Assembly: GCF_030296835.1 (NCBI RefSeq) | Contig: NZ_AP027922.1 | Location: 2,666,001 to 2,730,000 of the forward strand | From: Pseudoalteromonas sp. MM1 | Lineage (GTDB): Bacteria; Pseudomonadota; Gammaproteobacteria; Enterobacterales; Alteromonadaceae | DNA: 64,000 nucleotides | Direction of reading: 5' to 3' | Shown: positions 52,982-63,814 of the stretch, piece by piece | How positions within the stretch are numbered: the first letter of the stretch is position 1 | Layout of the letters: the number at the start of each line of letters is the position of its first letter | Notes under the pieces: generated by a model | Told to the model about the DNA's origin: nothing | Seen by the model: only the letters and a program-made list of their open reading frames with translations | The model's database searches: none | Translations under genes and position numbers: made by a program

Positions 52982-53521
52982 TTAACTTTGAGGCGTTTTT
53001 ACATAGTAAGTGACAAAGCAGTTATTAATTTTTATTAATGACTTACATGCATCTTCAGCTGCTTTTTTTGTTTTAAACGCACCCAACTTTAACCTATAAA
53101 ATGTGTGCTGCTCGATGAGTACTTGCTCGGTATTTACTTCAAGCTTATTTGAGGCCGATTGAAATTGCTTTATAGCCGCTTCAAGTAGCGCTTTATTTTT
53201 ATATGCCCCTACTTGAACTGAAAATAACGCATTCATATCAATTGATGACAAGTGGTTAGTTAGCAGGGTTTGCTCTGGTTCTGGCTGTGTATTAAGTTGT
53301 TTTAATTTATCGACAGTGCGCTGTAATTCACTTTCTAACTTTAACAGCCTTTCTAGTTGGGGCTGAGTTTGTTGCCACTGCTGGGCAGATTCTTTAAGTG
53401 CAGCTAAATCATCCTTTTTAATAAGCACCGCCTGCTTTTGGGGTGTTGCAAGTGCAAGAGCACTGTTTGCTAATGCAAAGCCTAAAAGTAATGTCGCTAA
53501 AAAATCCTTGTAGTGCAGCAT
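52982..53521 (-). CDS. SPOR-like periplasmic/secreted protein, paralogue 1
   Basis: About 179 aa from ATG 53521 (a TTG at 53569 is an alternative; neither has a clear ribosome-binding site). Signal peptide MLHYKDFLATLLLGFALANS with cleavage near ALA, a Gln-rich coiled-coil segment (LKESAQQWQQTQPQLERLLK), and a C-terminal SPOR-like repeat domain (FSVQVGAYKNKALLEAAIKQ, FYRLKLGAFKTKKAAEDACK). SPOR domains usually bind denuded peptidoglycan. Paralogous to the next gene over its whole length. Confidence 0.65.
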   Translation of the reverse strand: MLHYKDFLATLLLGFALANSALALATPQKQAVLIKKDDLAALKESAQQWQQTQPQLERLLKLESELQRTVDKLKQLNTQPEPEQTLLTNHLSSIDMNALFSVQVGAYKNKALLEAAIKQFQSASNKLEVNTEQVLIEQHTFYRLKLGAFKTKKAAEDACKSLIKINNCFVTYYVKTPQS

Positions 53522-53604
53522 AAGTATGTTGTTAATTTGGGTAAGAGTGGGCGCTATTTTAACAGTCAATCAATGCTTAGCAAGTCGGTCTCGAGCTATC
53601 AGCT

Positions 53605-54297
53605 TTAAAGTTTAATTGGCTTGTCGGTATAATTACTTACTATGCAGTCAAGCTTATACATTTTAAATACTTCACAGTCGGCTTTGGCATTTTTAAAGTT
53701 TTTATAAGAGCCAAGCTTTAAGCGGTAAAAGGTTTTGTTATTCACTTTTGCGGTTTCTACGTTGGTTAATATTTTATCTCTAAATAGTGGCGCTGCTTTG
53801 GTATTTAATTCTTGCCAGGCTTTTGTTACATCTTGCTTAGAGTCGACCGAGGCAACTTGCAATGCAAATACATGTTTTGGGGTATTAAGCTTTACCGTTT
53901 GCTTATTTTTAACGGCTTTATAGGTTTGCTGGGGGCGTGGTTTATTGCGTGTTGTACGCGAAGGCGTGCGAGTATAACGGCTGCTGTAACCTTGGTTAGC
54001 ACTCGATTGAGCAATGGCCTTAGAGTTTATTATATCTATATGATTTACAAGATAAGTAATTTCTTTTTCAAGCTTTAAAATACGCTCTATACCGGCGCGC
54101 GCTTGCTGCCACTGCATGGCGGCGTCTTTTAATTGGGCAAGCTCTAGTGCAGTTATCGATACGTAATCGGGCGTAGTGTTAGGTATTTCATTATCAACAG
54201 CAGGTTGAGCAGTAGGCGTAATAGAGCACGCCGTGCCAAACGTAAGCGTAAAAAGGCATACAAAAAAGTGTTTATAGTATTTTTTTAATTTAAGCAT
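53605..54297 (-). CDS. SPOR-like lipoprotein, paralogue 2
   Basis: About 230 aa from ATG 54297. Lipobox FGTAC after MLKLKKYYKHFFVCLFTLT. A segment LKDAAMQWQQARAGIERILK matches the coiled-coil part of paralogue 1; a basic Arg/Thr-rich linker follows, then the SPOR-like domain (FALQVASVDSKQDVTKAWQE, FYRLKLGSYKNFKNAKADCE). Lies upstream of paralogue 1 and the FlgO trio on the same strand, so all five envelope proteins may act together; a flagellar link is inference. Confidence 0.65.
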   Translation of the reverse strand: MLKLKKYYKHFFVCLFTLTFGTACSITPTAQPAVDNEIPNTTPDYVSITALELAQLKDAAMQWQQARAGIERILKLEKEITYLVNHIDIINSKAIAQSSANQGYSSRYTRTPSRTTRNKPRPQQTYKAVKNKQTVKLNTPKHVFALQVASVDSKQDVTKAWQELNTKAAPLFRDKILTNVETAKVNNKTFYRLKLGSYKNFKNAKADCEVFKMYKLDCIVSNYTDKPIKL

Positions 54298-54631
54298 GTA
54301 CCCGTTATCCTGAAAGCAGTGCCTACGCACTTACATTTCAGTTAAACATTCTCACAAGAAAGCGTTTAACTTAGCAATTTAAACAATGAGCGATTTTTGC
54401 TCTCGCACGCTAACTTACCTGCATAGATAAAATTAACATGACCCTTCCGTGAGTTTGGCTTTTAATACAAATTCAATGCCAATTAACATAAACTTTACAA
54501 TATAAATTACGTTATGTTGCTATATAACGCAAGTCAAATTCAGAACATAAATAAGCGTAGACCATCTTTATTGCTTGCGCCGTTAAAATTAAGTAAAGCT
54601 ATGCTCATGGTGGCATTAATAATTTAGCACT
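54298..54631. other. 334-bp intergenic region with no recognised gene
   Basis: AT-rich. It contains a TAAAGTTT on the minus strand (54497-54490) like a sigma-28 -35 box, but no matching GCCGATAA at 11-bp spacing, so I do not call a promoter. I see no RNA gene or repeat. Confidence 0.5.
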
Positions 54632-54654
54632 AAAAAAGCGCCTAAACAGGCGCC
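54632..54654 (-). terminator. Intrinsic terminator after galU
   Basis: Six-bp GC-rich stem GCGCCT (54638-54643) / AGGCGC (54648-54653), 4-nt loop, followed on the minus strand by six U; 23 bp past the galU stop. Confidence 0.8.
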
Positions 54655-54676
54655 TTGGTGGGTAATTTAATAAAAC

Positions 54677-55555
54677 TTAAATTAATGATTTAATAAATGC
54701 TTTTAAATCATCTTTAAACTCGTCGCGGCGCAGCGCAAATTCTATCGTTGCTTTTAAGTAGCCTATTTTGCTGCCACAATCGTGGCTGCGGCCTTTCATG
54801 GCGTACGCGTCTACTTTTTCTTGCTGCATTAGCATGGCAATTGCATCTGTAAGTTGAATTTCGTTGCCAGCCCCTTGCGGCGTTTTAGCAAGCAGTGGCC
54901 AGATGTTTTCGCTTAATACATAGCGCCCTACTACCGATAAGTTTGAAGGTGCTTCATCGACTGGCGGTTTTTCTACCATGTTAATAATTGGCGAGCTTTC
55001 ACCTTGGTGTAGCTCTACGTCACCTAAATCAACCACACCAAATTTGTCTACTTCGTCCATTGGTACAGGTTCAACCATAATTTGGCTGTGCTTCGTTTGT
55101 TCAAAACGGGCGATCATCTCTGCTAGGTTGTCTTTTTTAAGGTCGCTCTCTACGTCATCAACAATAACATCTGGCAAAATAACGACAAACGGTTCGTTGC
55201 CAATAATTGGCGCTGCACAATTAATTGCGTGGCCTAAACCTTTGGCTTCGCCTTGGCGTACATGAATAATGGTTACATCTTTAGGACAAATTGCCTGCAC
55301 CTCGGCAAGTAATTGCCGCTTTACGCGTTTTTCAAGCGTAGCTTCTAGCTCAAAGCTGGTGTCAAAATGATTTTCGATAGAGTTTTTACTTGAGTGCGTT
55401 ACAAGTACAATCTCTTTAACGCCTGCTGCCACCGCTTCATTTACTACATATTGAATAAGCGGACGGTCTACCACAGGCAGCATCTCTTTAGGGATAGCTT
55501 TTGTGGCAGGTAACATACGCGTTCCAAGACCTGCTACTGGGATCACTGCTTTCAT
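54677..55555 (-). CDS. galU: UTP-glucose-1-phosphate uridylyltransferase GalU
   Basis: Makes UDP-glucose from UTP and glucose-1-phosphate for polysaccharide and lipopolysaccharide synthesis. 292 aa with the nucleotidyltransferase signature [36 protein letters not shown] (about 1-38), [12 protein letters not shown], and [20 protein letters not shown] with active-site Lys. AAGGAG precedes ATG. Size and motifs are typical. Confidence 0.96.
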   Translation of the reverse strand: MKAVIPVAGLGTRMLPATKAIPKEMLPVVDRPLIQYVVNEAVAAGVKEIVLVTHSSKNSIENHFDTSFELEATLEKRVKRQLLAEVQAICPKDVTIIHVRQGEAKGLGHAINCAAPIIGNEPFVVILPDVIVDDVESDLKKDNLAEMIARFEQTKHSQIMVEPVPMDEVDKFGVVDLGDVELHQGESSPIINMVEKPPVDEAPSNLSVVGRYVLSENIWPLLAKTPQGAGNEIQLTDAIAMLMQQEKVDAYAMKGRSHDCGSKIGYLKATIEFALRRDEFKDDLKAFIKSLI

Positions 55556-55574
55556 CTTGTTCTCCTTAATCTTA

Positions 55575-56426
55575 TTATACTGAAAACGGATATTGGATTG
55601 GTTCGTGGCATTGATAGCCTACTACTTCAAAATCGTCTCGTGTTACCCATGTTTCTATATCTTCTAGTGATTTTATGTTTGGGTTAATATTTAATTGTGG
55701 TGAGTCAAACGGCTCACGCTTTAACTGTACATCGCGCATTAACGGTAACTGGTTTTCGTAAATGTGCGCGTTAGCAATTTTATGATACGCCTTGCCTGCT
55801 TTATGGCCGGTAATTTGCGCTACTAATGCCAGTAATACAAAACACTGAATTTGATTAAAATTAAGGCCCAAAGGCACATCGCAGCTGCGCTGATACGATG
55901 TTAAGTACAGCGTGTCGCCAAGCAGCGAAAACGTATGCGTGTGCATACATGGGCGCAAGCAACCAAGCTCAAATTCACCAGGATTATAAAAGGTAATTAT
56001 CTCACCTCTGTCATCAATCCCGTTTTTTAAGTTATTTATTACTTTAGCAAGCTGATCGAGCGTTGAGCCATCTGGGCGTTGCCAATTACGCCCTTGCACA
56101 CCATAAACGCGGCCCATGTCGTCCTCGCCTTTACGATTAGGGTTATTTAGCCATGCGTTATTATCGTTTGCGTTTGCATCCCAGGTTTTACAGCCTATAT
56201 CGCGAAATTGCGCTGCGCTATCGTACCCGCGCAAATAGCCTAAAAGCTCGGCTATAGCGGCTTTGTAGTAACTTTTACGGGTGGTGATCATAGGAAATTT
56301 ATTATTACCTACATCGTATTCTAAATCGGCATTAATAACGGTTAAGCAGCGCGTGCCTGTGCGTTTGTTTTCTACCCATACACCTTCGTCAACGATGCGC
56401 TGACATAATTTTAAATATTGTTTCAT
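55575..56426 (-). CDS. thyA: Thymidylate synthase ThyA
   Basis: Folate-dependent methylation of dUMP to dTMP. 283 aa, somewhat longer than E. coli ThyA (264 aa), as in vibrios. Nucleophile Cys in [17 protein letters not shown], dUMP-binding [17 protein letters not shown], and [12 protein letters not shown]. Follows lgt by 11 bp, the order lgt-thyA being conserved from E. coli. Confidence 0.96.
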   Translation of the reverse strand: MKQYLKLCQRIVDEGVWVENKRTGTRCLTVINADLEYDVGNNKFPMITTRKSYYKAAIAELLGYLRGYDSAAQFRDIGCKTWDANANDNNAWLNNPNRKGEDDMGRVYGVQGRNWQRPDGSTLDQLAKVINNLKNGIDDRGEIITFYNPGEFELGCLRPCMHTHTFSLLGDTLYLTSYQRSCDVPLGLNFNQIQCFVLLALVAQITGHKAGKAYHKIANAHIYENQLPLMRDVQLKREPFDSPQLNINPNIKSLEDIETWVTRDDFEVVGYQCHEPIQYPFSV

Positions 56427-56437
56427 GTTATGTTTTA

Positions 56438-57241
56438 CTATGCCTTTGCTGCTGTTACAGGTTGCGGTTTTTTATACGCCCAAATTAATAGCCCTAGGCC
56501 ACCAATTATCATAGGTAAAGAGAGTATTTGCCCCATTGAAATAAAATCGGCAAATAGGCCAAGCTGCGCATCGGGTTGGCGGAAGTATTCAATACAAAAT
56601 CTAAATACGCCATACCCTAATAAAAATACACCGGCTACGCTGCCTGCAGGACGAGGCTTTTTAATAAACCATATTAAAATTAAAAACAGGACTAGCCCTT
56701 CAAAAAAGGCTTCGTATAACTGTGATGGGTGACGCGCTAGCGGCCCACCCGTTGGAAATACCATTGCCCATGGCACATCGCTTACGCGGCCCCATAGTTC
56801 GCCATTTATAAAGTTACCAATACGCCCTGCTAATAACCCCACAGGTACAAGCGGCACGACAAAGTCGCCCACTGCAAACAGTGATTTTTTACGGGTTTTT
56901 GCAAAAAGTATAATAGCGGTTATTACACCTAACGTACCACCGTGGAAGGACATTCCGCCTTGGTCGATTCTGAATAAATAAAATGGATTTTCTAAAAAGT
57001 AGCTAAACTGATAAAACAATACGTAACCAATTCTACCGCCTAAAATAACCCCTAGCATGCCGTAAAAAAGCAAATCGCTTACTTGCTCTTTAGTCCAACC
57101 AGAGTTAGGTTTTTCGGCTTGACGATTAGCAAACCACATCGCAAATGCAAAACCAATTAAATACATTAAACCGTACCAACGTACGCTTAGCGGTCCAACA
57201 GAAAAAATGATTGGATCGATTTGAGGAAACTCAAGTGCCAT
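56438..57241 (-). CDS. lgt: Prolipoprotein diacylglyceryl transferase Lgt
   Basis: Inner-membrane enzyme that adds diacylglycerol to the lipobox cysteine of prelipoproteins; many are encoded in this window (FlgH, FlgP, FlgO-like proteins). 267 aa, seven membrane segments, Lgt signature [17 protein letters not shown] (about 135-151), N-terminal [18 protein letters not shown] and [19 protein letters not shown] before ATG. Ten bp from the TauE/SafE gene. Confidence 0.97.
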   Translation of the reverse strand: MALEFPQIDPIIFSVGPLSVRWYGLMYLIGFAFAMWFANRQAEKPNSGWTKEQVSDLLFYGMLGVILGGRIGYVLFYQFSYFLENPFYLFRIDQGGMSFHGGTLGVITAIILFAKTRKKSLFAVGDFVVPLVPVGLLAGRIGNFINGELWGRVSDVPWAMVFPTGGPLARHPSQLYEAFFEGLVLFLILIWFIKKPRPAGSVAGVFLLGYGVFRFCIEYFRQPDAQLGLFADFISMGQILSLPMIIGGLGLLIWAYKKPQPVTAAKA

Positions 57242-57251
57242 AAATTAACCT

Positions 57252-58061
57252 TTAACTAAAAACCATTTTAAGTGCGATGAGCACAAGCAACACCGCGAAA
57301 ATTTTCTTTATTATAGTAACAGGTAAATAATGAGTTGCTTTAGCCCCTAAAGGCGCCACAAACCACGATGTTATTACAATACCAAATAATGCAGGTAAGT
57401 ATACAAACCCTGCGAACCCGTGCGCTAAATCGGTTACCTGCCACCCTGCGCTTATATAACCAATAGAGCCAAATAGCGCGATAACAATGCCACATGCTGA
57501 TGCGCACCCTATCGCTTTTTTTATATCAACCGAAAAGTAATTTAGCATAGGAGCAATAAGTGCGCCGCCGCCAATACCTATTAAACCAGAAAGCGCACCC
57601 ATAAGGGCAGAAATGCTTCCTAAAATTGGCCCTTTCGGTAACGATTTTTCTTTAAGCGGTTTACTGCTTGATGCCAACACCATTCTGCCGGCAATAAACA
57701 CAACACTCACTGCAAACACACTGCGTAATGCTTGTTCGGGTATTAAGCTTGCGGCAAATCCACTTATTAACGCACCAAAGCCTACACCCGACATTACCCA
57801 AGGCGCAATTTGCCAAGGTACATTATCATTTTTATGATGAGCCATTACTGAAGAAGTAGATGTGAATAAAATAGAGGCAAGCGAAGTAGCAATAGAAATA
57901 ACTAATACGTGATCAGGTGAAGTAACATCAAACATTAGTAATAAGCTACTTAAAACAGGCACAATAATTAAACCGCCGCCTATCCCTAATAGCCCTGCTA
58001 AAAAGCCAACTACACAGCCAAGTAGCGCACAACTGGCCACGAGTAAAGCTAAGTCATACAT
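57252..58061 (-). CDS. TauE/SafE-family membrane transporter
   Basis: 269-aa inner-membrane protein with about eight hydrophobic segments and the duplicated motif GFLAGLLGIGGGLIIVPVL (about 19-37) and GALSGLIGIGGGALIAPML (about 155-173) of the TauE/SafE (UPF0721) family, which export sulfite or sulfonate-type anions. Substrate unknown. Its place between ptsP and lgt is also seen in other marine gammaproteobacteria, from memory. Confidence 0.88.
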   Translation of the reverse strand: MYDLALLVASCALLGCVVGFLAGLLGIGGGLIIVPVLSSLLLMFDVTSPDHVLVISIATSLASILFTSTSSVMAHHKNDNVPWQIAPWVMSGVGFGALISGFAASLIPEQALRSVFAVSVVFIAGRMVLASSSKPLKEKSLPKGPILGSISALMGALSGLIGIGGGALIAPMLNYFSVDIKKAIGCASACGIVIALFGSIGYISAGWQVTDLAHGFAGFVYLPALFGIVITSWFVAPLGAKATHYLPVTIIKKIFAVLLVLIALKMVFS

Positions 58062-58133
58062 AGTGTTCTCAAATACCTTTTCGTATGCCTATAGTAAAGG
58101 ATTATAAAGTTAATAGCATCTTTAAGCGCCGCA

Positions 58134-60398
58134 TTATTTAGCGGTGTAGAATAGATCGCCTAATTGGTGTTCAATCATAAAGTTACGCGTTAAGCGCAGT
58201 ACCTGTTTAGCGTTTGATTGCACTAAGCACTCTGCAAGTAACTGCTGCATATCGTTGATGTTTAAGCGTCTTAAAATCCACTTTACTTTCGTTAACGACG
58301 ACATGTTCATACTTAAATGCCTATAGCCCATGGCAATAAGTAAAATTGCGCCCTCTGGCTCGCCGCCTAGCTCGCCACATAAACTAAAAGGTAAGCTGTG
58401 TTTATTACATTCTTTAGCTACTTTATTTAATACCCTTAACACACCGGGGTGGTATGGGTTAAATAACTGAGCAACGCGCGCATTTGCTCTATCTACAGCA
58501 AGTAAGTATTGCGTTAAATCGTTACTGCCTACTGAGCAAAAGTCGACTTTTTTTGCCCACTCATCGAGCATAAATATACTCGAGGGTACTTCAAGCATAA
58601 TGCCTACTTCTGGGCGCTCTAAACTTTGATTTGGGCACTTTTCGCTTAATTCAAAATAAGCTTGCTCAAATAACGCAAGCGCTTCGTCTACTTCTTCTGT
58701 GCCGCTAATCATAGGCAGCATTATTTTTAAATTACCTAAGCCTATGTTTGCTTTTAACATGGCTTTGAGCTGATCTAAAAACAGTTCTGGATGATCAAGG
58801 CTTATGCGTATGCCGCGCCACCCTAAAAAGGGGTTTTCTTCGGTAATATTAAAGTAATCTAAAACTTTATCACCACCAATATCTAGGGTGCGCATAATCA
58901 CAGGCGCTGGGTGATAGCTTTTTAGCACTTCCCTATACCAGTTTTCTTGTTCAGCCTGCGATGGAAATTGCCCTTTTTGCATAAACCATGCTTCGGTACG
59001 ATAAAGCCCTACCCCATCGCAAATATGCGCACTGCTTTGTTCGGTATTAAGCTCAAGCCCTGCATTGAGCATTAAGTTGATTTGCTCACCATCTAAGGTA
59101 ACCGACTGTGCACTTTGTTCTGCTAAAAATCGGTTATTGAGTAGTTTATCTTGGTGCTTTAACTGTGCGTATTCATCGAGTAATACCTGCGAAGGAGAAA
59201 TATATAAACGCCCAGCAAAGGCATCTAATATCATTGGTTTGGCATCAAATTGCAATAAGGGTAAATCTTCAATACCCCAAATAGCCGGTATCCCCATAGC
59301 ACGGGTTAATATAGAGGCATGGCTATTGGCTGAGCCATTCACACTAACAACGCCGGCTAAATGCCCATTAGGTACTTCAGCCAGCATGGCGGGCGTTAAG
59401 GTATTAGCAATTAATATGGTATTGGGCGGGTAATCTTTTACCGCGTGCTCTGTGTTTACAAGGTGGTGTAATACCCTGAGGCCAATGTCTTTTACATCAA
59501 CTGCGCGCTCTTTAATGTAGGGGTCTTGCATAGCATTAAACTGTGAAATAAGCCGCTCAATAACAATTTTTAAGGCACTTTTTGCACACCAGCCCTCTTG
59601 TAACTGTACCTCAACATTGTGGCCTAAACTTTTGGCATCAAGTAATTGTTGGTATACATCAAATACTGCGAGTGCTTCTCGCGGGATTGAGTCACTCAAG
59701 GTCATCGATAGGGTATTAAATTCTTTGCGGGTAGCTGCAACAGCTTGTGTAAACAAACGTTTCTGCTCGGCACTATTTGGGTCTCTTTTTAGCTCTATAG
59801 ATTTAAAATCAAGCTTAGGGAGTACCACAAAGGCTTGCCCAATCCCAATACCTGGCGCACTCGACACCCCTTTGAGCACTGAGGTTTGGTGTGATGATTC
59901 GTCTTGGCGTAAAAGCTCTTTTATTTCAGCATGCGCAAGTTGTGAGGCCAGCTGGGCCGAAAGCGTAATTAAAAACGACTCTTCGTCTTGGCTAAAAACC
60001 CGCGCCATTTTTTGTTGTACAACAATAACGCCCAATACCTTTTTTTGATGCACCACAGGTACAGATAAAAAGGCATTGTAACCTTCTTCGTTTACTTCAG
60101 GGGAGAGCTTAAAACGCGGATGAGATTTTGCAAAAGCAATATTAATGGGCTCTTCACGCTGAGCGACTAAACCAACAAGCCCTTCGGTAAAACCAATTCT
60201 AAACTTGCCTACGGCATCGGGGTTTAGCCCTTCGGTTGCCATAAGTACAAAGTTATCTTGGCTGTAGTCGGCAAAATAAATAGAGCAGCACTGGGTTTTC
60301 ATGGCCTCTTTAACCATTTTCACAAAGCACACTAAGGCACTGTCTAAATTCGCTTGTTGCGAAACAGACTCAGCAATAGTTCTAAGTGTTGCCAGCAT
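58134..60398 (-). CDS. ptsP: Nitrogen-type PTS enzyme I (PtsP, EI-Ntr)
   Basis: Starts the regulatory nitrogen PTS phosphorelay by phosphorylating itself from PEP, then NPr. 754 aa: N-terminal GAF domain (about 15-160; glutamine/2-oxoglutarate sensing), PEP-utiliser N-domain, phospho-His in NGSANSHASILTRAMGIPA (about 357), and C-terminal TIM barrel (GVGLYRTEAWFM, MRTLDIGGDKVLDYF, FCSVGSNDLTQYLLAVDRAN, CGELGGEPEGAILL). AAGGAG precedes ATG. Twenty-nine bp after rppH, the order found in E. coli. Confidence 0.96.
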   Translation of the reverse strand: MLATLRTIAESVSQQANLDSALVCFVKMVKEAMKTQCCSIYFADYSQDNFVLMATEGLNPDAVGKFRIGFTEGLVGLVAQREEPINIAFAKSHPRFKLSPEVNEEGYNAFLSVPVVHQKKVLGVIVVQQKMARVFSQDEESFLITLSAQLASQLAHAEIKELLRQDESSHQTSVLKGVSSAPGIGIGQAFVVLPKLDFKSIELKRDPNSAEQKRLFTQAVAATRKEFNTLSMTLSDSIPREALAVFDVYQQLLDAKSLGHNVEVQLQEGWCAKSALKIVIERLISQFNAMQDPYIKERAVDVKDIGLRVLHHLVNTEHAVKDYPPNTILIANTLTPAMLAEVPNGHLAGVVSVNGSANSHASILTRAMGIPAIWGIEDLPLLQFDAKPMILDAFAGRLYISPSQVLLDEYAQLKHQDKLLNNRFLAEQSAQSVTLDGEQINLMLNAGLELNTEQSSAHICDGVGLYRTEAWFMQKGQFPSQAEQENWYREVLKSYHPAPVIMRTLDIGGDKVLDYFNITEENPFLGWRGIRISLDHPELFLDQLKAMLKANIGLGNLKIMLPMISGTEEVDEALALFEQAYFELSEKCPNQSLERPEVGIMLEVPSSIFMLDEWAKKVDFCSVGSNDLTQYLLAVDRANARVAQLFNPYHPGVLRVLNKVAKECNKHSLPFSLCGELGGEPEGAILLIAMGYRHLSMNMSSLTKVKWILRRLNINDMQQLLAECLVQSNAKQVLRLTRNFMIEHQLGDLFYTAK

Positions 60399-60427
60399 TA
60401 CCTGCTCCTTATTTTATAATTATGCTA

Positions 60428-60946
60428 CTACCTTTTGTGTCGCCACTGTTCTTTATGATGTTCTCTTTTATTAAAAGGCATAGCAAAGGGTGCAAACTCT
60501 TTCATCACCCGCCTGTATACATCGCGTTTAAACGACACTACTTGCCTTACCGGGTACCAATAACTCACCCAGCGCCAATCATCAAACTCGGGATGATGTG
60601 TTTTAAGCAAGTTTACATCTTCATCTTTACAACGCAGTTTTAATAAAAACCATTTTTGTTTTTGCCCAATACATACCGGACTAGAGTCGCGGCGAATTAA
60701 TCGCTTGGGTAATTTATAGCGTAACCAATGTTTTGAGCTTGCAACTATTTCTACATCTTCTGGTCGCAAACCTACTTCTTCGTGTAATTCACGGTACATG
60801 GTTTGTTCGGGTGTTTCTCCGTCATCAACACCACCTTGGGGAAATTGCCAAGAATGTTGACCGTAACGTCTAGCCCAAAAAACCTGTCCCTGATTATTGC
60901 AAATTACAATTCCGACATTGGCACGAAAACCTTCGGCATCAATCAC
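60428..60946 (-). CDS. rppH: RNA pyrophosphohydrolase RppH
   Basis: Nudix enzyme that removes pyrophosphate from mRNA 5' ends and starts RNase E decay. 172 aa, Nudix box [20 protein letters not shown] followed by VGL (about 38-60), and WQFPQGG just before it. GTG start at 60946 with GAGG seven bases upstream; the resulting N-terminus [15 protein letters not shown] matches the family start. Operon with ptsP. Confidence 0.95.
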   Translation of the reverse strand: MIDAEGFRANVGIVICNNQGQVFWARRYGQHSWQFPQGGVDDGETPEQTMYRELHEEVGLRPEDVEIVASSKHWLRYKLPKRLIRRDSSPVCIGQKQKWFLLKLRCKDEDVNLLKTHHPEFDDWRWVSYWYPVRQVVSFKRDVYRRVMKEFAPFAMPFNKREHHKEQWRHKR

Positions 60947-61014
60947 CTTAGTGCCTCATTTGTAAGTCGATTTTTAATGATTGTTCCACATTAGCTGCAA
61001 TTCGGCAAACACTA

Positions 61015-61275
61015 TTATCCCCAGCCAATAGTAAGTTTACTATTTACACTGTGCATAACGACTTAACGTTAAATTAGCACTGAGTAATTACAAGGATAAA
61101 ATAACCCTTAATTCACGCAACTTTTAGCAAAAAAAGTAAAGCTATGCCTTGATTATTATATTTAGTGCTATTTACTCACAGCTTGTGTATAACTTTTTAT
61201 AAACAAGGCTATTTTGCAAACAAGTCCACAATAGAAGATCTAAATACTCGCTTTCTCCACAGATTCTGTGGATAA
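61015..61275. other. Cluster of DnaA boxes between rppH and mutH (DARS2-like candidate)
   Basis: Within the 556-bp gap 60947-61502 there are three TTATNCACA boxes on the minus strand: TTATGCACA (61050-61058), TTATACACA (61184-61192) and the perfect TTATCCACA (61267-61275). A one-mismatch box on the plus strand, TTATCCCCA, lies at 61015-61023. The last box is part of a 17-bp palindrome TCCACAGA-T-TCTGTGGA (61256-61272). The region is AT-rich and has no coding potential that I can support. From memory, the E. coli DnaA-reactivating sequence DARS2 lies next to mutH, the same neighbour as here. Promoters for rppH and mutH should also lie in this gap. Confidence 0.6.
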
Positions 61276-61502
61276 ACATGTTTATATTGTTGTATTTATC
61301 CCATGTAGAATTTACTAACTTAATTAAAACTGAATAAGTTGAGTAAAAATATCAAAGGTTGTCAGTCACTTACAGTTAAATTGTGACTTTTTTGAGTGAG
61401 CAAAATAGCACCACACACAGTGCGTATAAAAAACAACCAAAAGCAAAGATATCCACCTCAGTGGGGTTTTGCTATCATGCTGCTGTTAATTATTCAAGAT
61501 AA

Positions 61503-62183
61503 ATGAGTAGCATGCGACCAACAAAACCCCATTCAATTAATGACTTAATGCAACGCGTTAATGCTATTGCCGGATTAACATTAGGCCAACTAGCCTCTCA
61601 ATACAGTTTTAAAACCCCTGACGATCTATTACGCGAAAAAGGCTGGACCGGACAACTTATTGAATACGTATTAGGTGCTACTGCAGGCTCGAAACCCCTT
61701 CCCGACTTTGAAGATTTAGGCATTGAATTAAAAACACTGCCAATTTCGTATAAAGGAAAACCCTTAGAAACCACTTTTGTTTCGGTGACCCCCCTTATAG
61801 GCGTAACTGGGATGACATGGCATACAAGCGCTGTGCGTAAAAAGTTAAATCATGTTTTATGGCTGCCTATATTGAGTGAGCGCGATATTGCACCATTTGA
61901 TAGAACCATAGGCAGTGGTTTTTTGTGGCAACCAACACCTGAGCAAGATGCGCTGTTACAACGAGACTGGGAAGAACAAATGGAGTTGATTGCACTTGGA
62001 CGAGTGGATGAGATATCAGGCCATTTAGGGGATGCAATGCAAATTCGTCCAAAAGCCGCGAATAGCAAAATTGTGACCGATGCCATTGGCCCAAATGGTC
62101 AAATTATAAAAACCTTACCCCGTGGTTTTTATTTAAAAACCAGTTTTACTGGGGCTATTTTAAAGCAGCAGTTTCAGCTTTAA
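61503..62183 (+). CDS. mutH: DNA mismatch repair endonuclease MutH
   Basis: Nicks the unmethylated strand at hemimethylated GATC during MutS/MutL-directed repair; implies Dam methylation in this organism. 226 aa; catalytic residues Asp68, Glu75 and Lys77 in PDFEDLGIELKTLP, two positions offset from E. coli Asp70/Glu77/Lys79. Later motifs AVRKKLNHVLWLPI, GSGFLWQPTPEQDALLQRDW and LPRGFYLKTSFTGAIL fit. ATG 61503; a second in-frame ATG nine bases on is possible. Convergent with eno. Confidence 0.96.
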   Translation: MSSMRPTKPHSINDLMQRVNAIAGLTLGQLASQYSFKTPDDLLREKGWTGQLIEYVLGATAGSKPLPDFEDLGIELKTLPISYKGKPLETTFVSVTPLIGVTGMTWHTSAVRKKLNHVLWLPILSERDIAPFDRTIGSGFLWQPTPEQDALLQRDWEEQMELIALGRVDEISGHLGDAMQIRPKAANSKIVTDAIGPNGQIIKTLPRGFYLKTSFTGAILKQQFQL

Positions 62184-62241
62184 TAACGTTTATAAGCTAA
62201 GCTCACTACTTTTTATATGCCACTAACGCAAATAGTACAGG

Positions 62242-62280
62242 GGTTATACCAATCCGCAATAATACTTAATCATTTTTAGG
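62242..62280 (+). repeat. Dispersed short intergenic motif, copy 2
   Basis: GGTTATACCAATCCGC, the partner of the motif at 47786, in the mutH-eno gap. It is followed by a TTTTAGG/CCTAAAA inverted repeat (62274-62296 area). The rest of this 219-bp gap holds the eno terminator. Confidence 0.35.
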
Positions 62281-62333
62281 GGCTAAACGCCTAAAAGTTA
62301 TAACTTATTTAAATTAGCTTAGCAGCCATAAAA

Positions 62334-62357
62334 AAATCCCCGCTTGTGCGGGGATTT
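62334..62357 (-). terminator. Intrinsic terminator after eno
   Basis: Ten-bp perfect stem AAATCCCCGC (62334-62343) / GCGGGGATTT (62348-62357), 4-nt loop, A-run upstream on the plus strand giving a U-run on the eno transcript. About 45 bp past the stop. Confidence 0.9.
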
Positions 62358-62402
62358 ATATATCAACTTAAATAGTTACCTTAACTAAGGTTAAAGTAAC
62401 TA

Positions 62403-63737
<1,335 letters not shown>

Positions 63738-63781
63738 CTAACTTTACTACGTTTTATATCTTTTAGTCAGCCCTTTAGACA

Positions 63782-63812
63782 AAAAAGCCGTGCAATATGC
63801 ACGGCTTTTTTT
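63782..63812 (-). terminator. Intrinsic terminator after pyrG
   Basis: Near-perfect hairpin: AAAAAAGCCGTGCA and its complement TGCACGGCTTTTTT around a 3-nt loop (ATA), 3 bp past the pyrG stop. Separates pyrG from eno. Confidence 0.9.
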
Positions 63813-63814
63813 AA

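Noticed and set aside
54490..54497. Sigma-28 promoter for the SPOR-like genes (TAAAGTTT on the minus strand)
   Set aside because: No GCCGATAA-like -10 element follows at 11-bp spacing, and the site is nearly 200 bp from the gene.
61015..61275. Chromosomal or plasmid oriC
   Set aside because: No dnaA, dnaN, mnmG or rep gene is near, and the flanking genes (rppH, mutH) are not origin neighbours; a DnaA-titrating or reactivating site fits better.
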